Part shown: positions 27,401-36,854 of the stretch, piece by piece
How positions within the stretch are numbered: the stretch's first letter is position 1
Layout of the letters: every line of letters begins with the position of its first letter
From: Mycteria americana
Taxonomy: Eukaryota > Chordata > Aves > Ciconiiformes > Ciconiidae
Length of the DNA: 64,000 nucleotides
Reading direction: 5' to 3'
NCBI RefSeq assembly: GCF_035582795.1
Contig: NC_134367.1
Coordinates: 109,044,062 to 109,108,061 of the forward strand
Position numbers and translations under genes: made by a program
Notes under the pieces: generated by a model
Seen by the model: only the letters and a program-made list of their open reading frames with translations
What the model was told of the DNA's origin: nothing
Databases searched by the model: none

Positions 27401-29516
27401 TTCTTCATCCTAATAAGCTGAAATTTGTGTTCTAAAGGAAATTATTTTAATGTTAAATAATGTAATAAATTGATTAGGAACTTTTCATTCTATAGGTCTT
27501 ACATTTCAAGCGGGGTACCTCCCGACAAGCTCTTCCTTTTCTAAGCGCTAGCAACACTTCAGGAAAACTAAAGGTGGAGATTATAGGCTCGGCTTCTCTC
27601 CTTTTTGCACAGTAGCAGGTCAAGCCCTTCCCTCTTCAAAACAGTTTTCTCTTTAAAGATGCCAAATTGTTGCAGAGGTTTCTCAGCCCTGATGCTCTCA
27701 GGGTTAACTGATGTCCTTCACTCGGCATGTTTTTTAGGAGATTTAAGCTGCAGTCTGAATTTTGGAGAAGTGCTTGATTCGTGTGAGAAGGAGGAGTTGG
27801 ATGATACTGCTGTGAAGCTCACAGCTGTCGCTGAAAAAGCTAATTACTGTAATAGCAGATAAATTATTCTTTTAATTTTTCTGTAGGTTGTATGTTAAGC
27901 ATTAATTATTTAATGTATTGAAACTTCCATTTAGGCATTTAATAATTTTTCAAAAGAAAATTAGTCTCTGAAGTCAGTTTTCTCTGTTTCACTTATAATT
28001 TTTAAAGTGTGAGTTTAATTCTATTGTATCCAAAAAAGTACCTCGGCTTGGGCCACTTGCTATTTGATATTATATATGCATTTGATATTATAGAAGTGTT
28101 GGGGTTTTTTCTTCATGAGAAGAACAAAGTGGTGGTCTGCTGATGAACTTCCACTATAGCTGAGGTGAGTTCCTAATATTCTTACTAATGTTCTTACAAA
28201 TATGGAAAAACAGTTGGTTAAGAATGATGCCCACATAGGGGCTGCAGGTTTAATAATGCTACAACAGGAAACCTTCCTTAGCATTTCATATGTCTAGTTT
28301 TTTCTTTTAGGCAAGGTAAATAATGTTTTCAGCCATGGGTTTGCATAGTCAGAGTGCAGGATTTAAAAATGATCACCTAATTTTGTAAATTGTTCATAAA
28401 CATTCATAAAAAGCGGTAAATTTAGCATACTCTTCAAAGCAACCTGAAAAGCTGGTTTGGACCCTATGCTATTGCACGTAACTGCTGTGAGAACTGGCTT
28501 GAAAAAACTCCGGCATGTTGCAAAAACCTGCCTTAGCCATGACTGATTTTTAATCAAAATGCGGTGGTATAAGTAAAGCATATCTTTTCTCTTTCTTTCC
28601 TTCTTCACAGTTATATTTTTCTCATTTACGGTTAGTACAGAACTCAGACCTAGAAGTGCATGAAAATCTACAACTGAATTAAGAGGTGGTTTAAATGGTA
28701 AATTTGATTCTTCTTGGCCTGATTACGTGAGTACAAATCAGAAATTATTCTGTGGAAATTGATGTGGCTCTAGTAATGTAATCTCAATAGAACCAGGGAA
28801 ATATATCAGCCCACAGGATAGAAGCTTGTCATAAAAAATGTTTGCTGTTTAAAAAAAAGATCAGGATATTCTTGCATCTTATTGAAAAATAAATTTGATT
28901 TCAAAAACATACTTATTGCACAAAGCTGCTCTTTATCAAGGAAAACTTAACCTGCGTACATTTGGCGTAAAATTAAATTTTATGTTTTCCAAAACTAACG
29001 ATGAGAAGACTTTTGTTTTTCAGCATCAATGTGTATTTTACCCAAAGCTGTATTACTAAATTCAATAATTCCGTTCTTTTTCCATTGTAATTTGGCTTCA
29101 TTTTTACCACTTTGTAAGCAGAGGCAGAATTCGGCCATCTATATTGCTTAACCTTTTTGTCAGTAATCATATGGTATTTCTTTAGCATAGAAGTGGCTAA
29201 CGTAAATACTAATATAGCATGTTTCAGTGCATGTAACAATATCACTTAAATTTAAAGCTAAAGTACACCTAAATTAAAACCTTAACTACATGGGTTTAAT
29301 TTTTTTCTTTCTTAAATTGTACTCTATTCCAAAATTTAACCGCACGTGTTGAAACCCACAAAAGCACGTTGAGGATAACGAAGAACCACCTGACCGACAC
29401 AACAAAGTGGGACATGTCACTCCGAGTCGCTACCTCAAGTTCCTAGGGACCTTCTGAAGATGACTACAGAGATCAGAAATGAAACCTCTGCCTAACAGGT
29501 GACAAACCAGCATCGT
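24402..29516. other. Intergenic DNA with a small GC-richer patch
   Basis: About 5.1 kb, mostly AT-rich. A GC-richer, CpG-containing patch lies at about 25,130-25,340 with a TATA-like element just to its right. A minus-strand open frame of 174 codons (24,814-25,338) crosses the patch but matches no family I know. The stretch 29,340-29,516 just left of the next CR1 is CpG-richer than its surroundings and unexplained. Confidence 0.5.
25387..25395 (+). promoter_or_regulatory. Candidate TATA box (TATAAAATA)
   Basis: A consensus TATAAAATA lies directly downstream of a GC-richer, CpG-containing patch. The combination resembles a core promoter for plus-strand transcription, but no exon is recognised downstream and TATA-like strings are common in AT-rich DNA. 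Confidence 0.2.
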
Positions 29517-29986
29517 CACATTGAGGTGCTGGAGCGTGTCCAGAGAAGAGCAACGAAGCTGGTGAAGGGTCTGGAGCACAGGGCTTGTGAGGAGCAGCTG
29601 AGGGAGCTGGGGTTGTTCAGCCTGGAGAAAAGGAGGCTGAGGGGAGACCTTATGGCTCTCTACAACTGCCTGGAAGGAGGTTGTAGAGAGGTGGGGTCGG
29701 TCTCTTCTCCCAGGTAACAAGTGATAGGACGAGAAGAAATGGCCTCAAGTTGCGCCAGGGGAGGTTTAGACTGGATATTAGGAAATTTTACTTCACTGAA
29801 AGGGTTGTCAAGCATTGGAACAGGCTGCCCAGGGAAGTGGTGGAGTCACCATCCCTGGAGGTATTTAAAAGACGTTTGGATGAGGTGCTTAGGGACATGG
29901 TGTAGTGGTGGTCTTGGTAGTGTTAGGTTTACAATTGGACTCGATGATCTTAAAGGTCTTTTCCAACCTATACAATTCTGTGATTT
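29517..29986 (+). mobile_element. CR1 LINE 3' fragment, about 470 bp
   Basis: A plus-orientation CR1 copy. It starts at the sequence encoding [18 protein letters not shown] and ends at a short tail (ATTCTGTGATT). An open frame at 29,499-29,717 covers [20 protein letters not shown]; the rest is the C-terminal coding region and 3' non-coding part. It is the same subfamily as the copies at 18,722 and 23,440. Confidence 0.94.
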
Positions 29987-30988
29987 ACCCGTAACACACT
30001 TTCTGTGGAGCCCCGTGGTCCCGCAGTAGGCAAGCCTGCTCTTTGTAGAGAAACTTAATCTCTGCCCATGAAACCTGCCTGCACACATATACCAATGTTG
30101 TGTAGCCGGGAGGAGCGGTCTGAAGTTTACTGCAGGTAACTATGGAATATAAATACCTCCATGGTGACAAGTTCAATGGCTATTTGTTTCTTAAAGCACC
30201 CAACCCCCCATCTTTTATTTAATCATTGCTTCAGCTCTGTATTCAGGGTTATCCCCAAACGATATTAAAAACAGCCTGAGTGCATTTGTTAGGTAGAAGT
30301 AGCTAAGCCTCTGTAAATTGTATCTCCCTATAATTTAACGAGGGCAGGGACACACACAATTATTTAGAATTATGACTTACTGCAGGAGCAGATGAAGGTC
30401 TTCGGTTACCTCTGCAGGCCGAGCTGCGTGTGTGCAGCTGACGGTGACATTCTCTGAGCTGACGGAGGAGAAGTTTTGCCAATTTTCCACTGTCACAGAA
30501 TCTCAGCTGTCAACCCGCCAACAGATGTTACTCAGTATTAAAGCCAGTCGAAACAGGGAGCTGAATCTGGGCTATTATTTCTAATAGCAAACTTAAAAGA
30601 ATACAACAGTAAAATGCACATTGCAATTAATTTTATTTTTAGGGATTGTTTTCGTAATAGTCTAACCAAACATAGAAGCAACACTTTCAGTTGCAGAAAT
30701 GCAGGATGAGTTACTTGTCCTTGGTCTTCAAAGAGAACAAAAACTCAGTGGTAGTTCAAAATATAATGTTGCTTTTATTCAGTATCTTCCCATATCTCTA
30801 GTGTCACCTTCTATTACGTCACCTCAAAATCTAATTCCTATACATAAATCTGTGGCTGGCTCTTAAAAATTAAAATTAAAAACCTCGGTTTTCCCCATCA
30901 CTTTATGGCTAAAGAACCATGAGTGTATACAAACCTCTGTATTTTTTTCAGTCGTATCAGTTTGAGCTAAGGTAAGAACTTTATCTCT

Positions 30989-31017
30989 CGTGTGCGTGTG
31001 TGTGTGTGCGCGCACAC
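30989..31017. repeat. Alternating purine-pyrimidine tract with palindrome
   Basis: A 29-base run of alternating CG/TG dinucleotides ends in the perfect 14-base palindrome GTGTGCGCGCACAC (31,004-31,017). Such tracts readily form Z-DNA, and the palindrome could form a small cruciform. Confidence 0.85.
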
Positions 31018-34000
31018 CATGCAAGAAATTTAGACCCAGTGAAACCCAGTGACATTCCTTGTTGGCTCATTTCAGAGACAGCACTCACTCAATAACTCTG
31101 TCATATTTTCTTGAAATTCTGTCAGAAAGTGTTTTCCTACCAAAAAGATTTTTTCCTGAAGGAGGAGACAGAAGTCAGTGTGGAAGCTGCAGAGAGACTC
31201 AATAGGTGTGAAAAAGATTTGAACACTTGTTAAATAAGATGAAGGAATCACCCTTGTAGAAACAAGGATTGTTGCAGAATACGCTCAGGTACAATGTCCT
31301 TAGTGATTGTTTGCAGATTTGCTCTTCCACAGATGCAGCCGTCTTAGCTGCTAAGACTTTCAGCTCCCATTTATTTTGGTGGGAATTGAAAATTTTTAGT
31401 CTGGCAAAGTTCCATTCCCTGAAGGCTGTGATAAGCAGATATAAACATATACAGAAATTGCCATATGATTCCAACGTCTATCGTTTGTCTACAACATCAG
31501 TTGGCTTTCAGAGGACTCTTGAGAAGATTATAAAATCACAAGTAGAAAAGAGCATGAAATAGTTCTGCTTTGGTTCTTTACATCATTATTCTATTTGAAC
31601 AACTTTGCATGAGCATCATTTGTCTTACCAGTAGAAAAGCTTTTCTATTAATAGTTACGGTACGGGCTTTTTTAAAGCTGTGTTGCCAAAAGCAAATGGT
31701 TTGAATTTTAATGTGGCTTTGAGTTCAACTTTTTTCCTTTTTTTCCCTTTCTCCGTCCATTGATTTCCGCTTATATTCCTAAGGATCTACGAGGTATTAC
31801 AGTACTTTTCGCAGGAATTCACTTCACCTGATTTTAAGCTTTAGATGGACCCTCTTTCTGGTCAGTTGATCAACATTTAAAAGTTTCTGCAGTTTGAAAC
31901 ACAAGAGCAAGAAGATCATTAGCCAGGCTGACTAAACCTAGCAATATACAGCTCCAGCAGGGAATACAAGCACCATAAGAGTCCTGGAAAGAATGGACAA
32001 GCTCCTGTGTACACAGCTCAAGTCTCAGGGATCTCGAGAGAGGCCGGTCACATTAATATTTGGTTGCGTAGAGTGAACAAAGCATCGTACACATATCGGT
32101 TTAAATGTCAGAGCATGTTTCCACTCATGAATATATGATCAGTCATGTTTCTCACCCTTGGGAACCCTGAAATATTTCTCCTGAACATCTGTGAAGACAT
32201 TTCTCACAGCTGGTGCATGGACTGACTGAAATTCTCTTGGCATCTGCATCTTCCACAAGAAGTATTTTACAAGGGAAATATTACTGGCTCAAAATTCCCT
32301 ATTTTTAATTGCAAGATCATCTCCATATACACTTCACACAGGTCCCCAGGATGAGCTTATGATCCAATAGCTGCTCTTTCAGGCATTACTGCTGCATGCA
32401 TAGCTTTCCCTTCTTCGGCCGAGGAGGGAACTGACGAATACATGAACTTGCTGAACCGTCACCCTCTTACGATCCTTTATGCAGAGGGCAAGCAGAGAAA
32501 CAAATGGTTGCACTGAAAAAATGTAATCTTCCAACAGTAAGACAGGCTATTCATTAACATGAACATGCAGAGCCAACAGTGTGAAGTACCAAGCAACTAG
32601 TAAACAACCTGCTCCACCAGGCATAATTCCATACGCAACACCATAAAAGACACAAAAAGGTTTTGCTGTGGTCTGCCCACCTGTGACCGCAAATGGGTCG
32701 TGTCATTTCCTATCCCTATTCAGAGGGCAGGAGAACAAACTACCTCAAGGTACAAAAGGAAAATTACTTGAAACACTTGGCTACAGTGGCACTGGATAGT
32801 CTTCTGAGGAGAAAAACGGATGGTATGTTGACATGATGCGAGTATGACAACCACACACAAGAAAAAAAAAAAAAAGCAGCTGGAGTACCAATTCAGTCTT
32901 TTCTTCAAAAGGTTTGCCCACTGCCGCGATGGGGCATGAAATACTTTTCTCATAGTACTCCAGAACATTGTTATTGCTTACATTTTTATATACAAAAAGA
33001 TAGAACTGATGTTTTAAAAAAACCTCTCAAAAAAAAAAAATCCAGTGCTTAGCTTTTCTGAAATATTAAAAAAATAAAGCACTATCAAAGTATTTTCTTC
33101 TATTTTTAGGGAACTTCCCCACCAGAAAAGAGCATTGGCGTTTTTGGTTATATACAGACAGTGCAAGATGTTCTCCATCCACACACTGGAGAGGTTTTAC
33201 ACCCACTCCCCAAAACAGCTTTCACTCCACAAGGGGCAAGAACTATGCTTCTGATAAGGTTTAATGAGCTATTGTAAGTGTAATTTAAGCAAACATTTTT
33301 ATTACCTGTGGTAAGTAACTTTCTGTAGGCAAACTTATCGTTACTGTTCCTTTAGTCATGTAACATACTTCCACTAGAGTCTTGTTCACATCAGGTCAAA
33401 CTAGCACAAAACTTATTTCCTGTGCAGTACCCCTTAGGCTGTATCCCACGATTACGTGAAATTATTGTTTGGCTTTGACTTCTAAGAGAAGCTGTAGGGA
33501 ACAATACAATACAAGACAGGAAAAACAAGCGTTACTTGTGTCTTCTTAACAGTTAAAATTATTTTCGGATTAACAGAATGAAGGACCAAAAAGAGGTAAT
33601 GCATTAGCCTTGCTCACTTCACCGCACTCCCTAAAGACCCGGGGTACTGCCACCTCCAGGCTCACCAATCACTTTGCAACAGCAGTCAATCTACCAGGCG
33701 AGCAAGGACAAAGTCAGAGTCACAAAAGCGGGTGCCTTGCTGTGCCCGCTCCGTGACTGACAATTCTCAGACACATTTAATGAAGAGTATTTAATTTCTC
33801 TGAAGCCATCATCCTTTCCAGTAAAGATAATCACTTTTTCCTAACTTAGTAATAACTGAAGTTACTATCCACTGAGGTTTTCCAGCCTTTTCCTTCCCCT
33901 GCCATGCCACCAACTCCTTAGCACTCTGATTTTTCTTCAGTCCAGGCAGATGAGCAAAGCAGCGGACAGACAGAGCTGATTCAGAGAACAAACGTGCTCT

Positions 34001-34238
34001 CAGGCTGATGGCAGATCTGTAAACTTTCCCATAAAGAGAAGTGGAAGAAAAGGGAGAAACGGAGATCTTTTAAATGGAGAGACCTCCTTTCCTTAAAATT
34101 CCCAGGCAGGCTAGGAGAAGCACCACACATGAGATTGTAACACTCGACCCACAGCTACAGATACAAAAGGAACTTCAGCAAAGTTTTACTTAATCAGATA
34201 AATCAATGTCATTTTTTTCAGACACCACCATGAATCAG

Positions 34239-34258
34239 AAAAAAAAAAAAAAAAAAAA
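34239..34258 (+). repeat. Poly-A run (poly-T on the LBR strand)
   Basis: Twenty consecutive A residues on the plus strand. On the minus strand this is a T20 tract just past the candidate LBR polyadenylation signal, where a U-rich downstream element would be expected. Confidence 0.9.
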
Positions 34259-34289
34259 GAAAAATGCACTACTTAATTTTAAGCAAAAG

Positions 34290-34295
34290 CTTTAT
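34290..34295 (-). terminator. LBR: Candidate distal LBR polyadenylation signal AATAAA
   Basis: On the minus strand the sequence reads CTAAAATAAAGC, followed about 30 bases later by a long T run and then a GU-rich stretch (TGGTGGTGTCTG). That order of AATAAA, cleavage zone and U/GU-rich element is the normal vertebrate polyadenylation layout. Confidence 0.5.
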
Positions 34296-35829
34296 TTTAG
34301 TTTATAGGCTTGTTTGTATTAAAAACAATTACTTCAAAATCAAATTCACATAAAACTCAGCATGTAAATAAATTGAAGTTATCATTGGTCCAGATCTGTT
34401 TCTGAAAGACAAGAGCTCCAAATTACATTAACAACCTTGTGTGGCAACAGATCAGCCTGGGATGGCAGTAGCATCTCCTGGTTCACAGACTGAGGAGTTA
34501 AACTGTCGTCGTCATAGTCATCCCCGTCCGTCCCTGTCGTGTGTCCCCCTCCCCCCCCGCCTTCAGTACATTTTAAAACACCAGCTGCAAACTGGTGCAG
34601 TTAAAGGATTGCTCTAGGATTGCTCTATTGCCCATTAATCCATTGAGCCACCATTGAAAAAAGCATCCCAGTTTAATCTGCTGCTTCACAGGAGTAAATG
34701 CTCTTCAGTGTTGTTACAGGCACTGCTATTTTCTTCCAGGAATCAAAGTACTTCGTCTGAAAACATTTTCCTTATAACACCAACATACAGATTTCCGGAG
34801 GAGACTGTCACAATTAAGCTACATTATATACACTTCAAATGTACAATTATCCTTAAAAAATGCTTGTGTACAAAATAGAGGGTTCTTTTATTAAAAAAAA
34901 ATTCATGTTCTAGATTTCAATTACATGAACATTTTAAGAATTGAAAATAATTGAATAATAGCAACATTCCGATTTATTAGGAACCTTCCCACAAGCAAGT
35001 GTAGAGGTACCTGCACTATATTTAAGATTCTAATAAGCTTTTTTGGACAATTTGTGCTATAAACCTCATGTATGAAGTATGTGAAAAGCTCTCAGCTATG
35101 ACGACAGAATAAAAGCTAGTTAATTAATGCAAGATTATTTCAGTAAAGTATAAAATTATTCTACTTATGAAGTAAATACTCCAAGGGCATCTGATTTACA
35201 GCCAGTTAGACAAAGAACACAACTAGTGACTAGAACACATACATTAGTTAAAAAGTCAAATATATACAAAAATATATTAGAAAGTGGTCGAGTTTAACCA
35301 CAGGCTCATGTAAAAAATGTTGTTTTAAATAGCAATAGCAAAAAAATAGCTATTTTCTCTATCTGCAACAGTACAAAAGGCAAAACCTACATATGAGGTA
35401 GCAATGCCAAATTAAAAAAAAAAACCACCAACTTTGGATTGAGGAGAATTTCCTGTATTTTCATAGCATATCTGTCAATACAAATATTTAAATGAACATT
35501 TCAATTGTTTCAAGAATTAATACATTAATTTACAAAAACCTTTGTCAATGAACATTTTAAAAAAAATTACTGGAAATGGATTTAGTTACTGATTTCTCCT
35601 GTTTCTAAAAAAGCTATCACATTTTCAAATCCAAACACTGTACAGCAAAAATGCAGAGGCTTTATTATACACACTTGGTAAACGCTATGGTACATTACGA
35701 CATAATTTACAAAGATCAGAATAAGCCAGCTGTGGTCATGTTATTCTTTTCTGTCAAATGTGCATACACTGCACCCTTTGCTACGCCGTGTTCAATGCCA
35801 GATGCAGGATTAAGGTTCACTACTCACTT

Positions 35830-36285
35830 CCACAGCTCTGCCCACAGCTGAAACAAGTGTTTGTATCATCTGCCTTCAGGAGTCTGAGCCAGAAGCATGG
35901 CTTCTCTCCAGGGTCAGGGGCCCTGCCAGGTGGCAGCTCAGAGTCCCCCTTGGTCCGCACTGAAACTGCCTCAAGAATGTGGGGATGGGATAGGAGGGGA
36001 CAGTTGTGCCCCTCCACTTCTCCTCTGAATCCCAGCCCTTCATCCCTCCTGCAGGCGTAGGGCAGGAGGGGCCACCTGAGCCTCCCTGACCAAAAAAATC
36101 CCATTAATGAAAAGGCAGGAGGGGGACAACCACCCAGCTGAGCTGTGCCAGCTCTGGGCCCAGGGCTGCAGGGCAGCACTGCCAGCGGCACAGGACCCTC
36201 AATGGGGGTCAAATCCTCCGCTTCCAGCTCCGCTGACCAAAAAGACCCTGCTGCTCCTCCTCCAATTCAGGCAACTGAGTCAGAC
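35830..36285. other. GC-rich block inside the LBR 3' UTR
   Basis: About 450 bases of clearly higher GC than both flanks. Two short similar segments occur within it (CTGACCAAAAAAATCCC near 36,087 and CTGACCAAAAAGACCC near 36,232). A minus-strand open frame of 130 codons (35,820-36,212) crosses it but matches nothing I recognise. It may be an old repeat insertion or a structured UTR element. Confidence 0.5.
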
Positions 36286-36693
36286 ATCTGAAGTTAGATG
36301 GTACAAGTAACACCAAAAAGTGAACTGGATGGAATTTCTGTATTTATTGTATTAAGAAAATAATATACTTTACATCACAGTGCTTAATTAAATGCAATAA
36401 AAAAATGTAAACTCAGGATTCTAGATAAAATTTAACTTGAAAAATTAGGGCTCCAAGACTTTTCAAAATTCACCATTTTTTAAAAATTGAAGTCACAGAC
36501 AGTCAGTTCACATAACTCACGTATTTAAGATTACTTGTAAATACCTGTTGATGCACTCCACTGTTTGGTCACTTTTTTTTTTTTAAAAAAAGCCTAAATA
36601 ACAGATAGACCAAGTGCAAAGGTAAGAGGTATATTTTTATTTGCAAAGAAACTAACTTTAGAAGTAATTTGCAAATCAGGCACCTGGAGTGCT

Positions 36694-36854
36694 CTAGTAG
36701 ATGTAAGGAAATATGCGGTATGGTACACGCTGACAATACCTTTCCCATGCCAAGCCATATTTTTGTTTACAATGATGTTCATCACGAGCTTCTCGATGAA
36801 CAAGCAAGCAGATGAAATATATCACGTAGAAATATGGTAAAATGTGATTAAAAC
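36694..36854 (-). CDS. LBR: LBR terminal coding exon
   Basis: Residues 556-608 and the TAG stop. It holds [16 protein letters not shown] and the invariant C-terminus [12 protein letters not shown]576, equal to human R583, is retained. Acceptor TACAG. The exon continues into the 3' UTR. Confidence 0.97.

Larger units (their letters stand above)
29987..34269. other. Intergenic DNA beyond the LBR 3' end
   Basis: About 4.3 kb with short open frames only (at most 97 codons). I see no exon, RNA gene or transposon beyond an alternating purine-pyrimidine tract at 30,989-31,017 and several short poly-A runs. It separates the candidate LBR polyadenylation site from the last CR1 copy. Confidence 0.55.
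34270..36693 (-). other. LBR: Candidate LBR 3' UTR
   Basis: The region after the LBR stop codon on the minus strand, about 2.4 kb and mostly AT-rich. AATAAA signals on the minus strand occur at several places (near 36,640, 36,340, 35,663, 34,973, 34,885 and 34,291). I chose the last as the distal end because a U-rich and GU-rich stretch follows it. The earlier signals allow shorter forms, including one ending barely 50 bases after the stop. A GC-rich block at about 35,830-36,285 interrupts the UTR. The extent is inferred from signals alone. Confidence 0.5.

Noticed and set aside
1-34269. Possible DNAH14 exons expected from mammalian synteny
   Set aside because: I looked for dynein heavy chain C-terminal motifs in the translated frames and found none. 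The gene may end left of the window or be absent.
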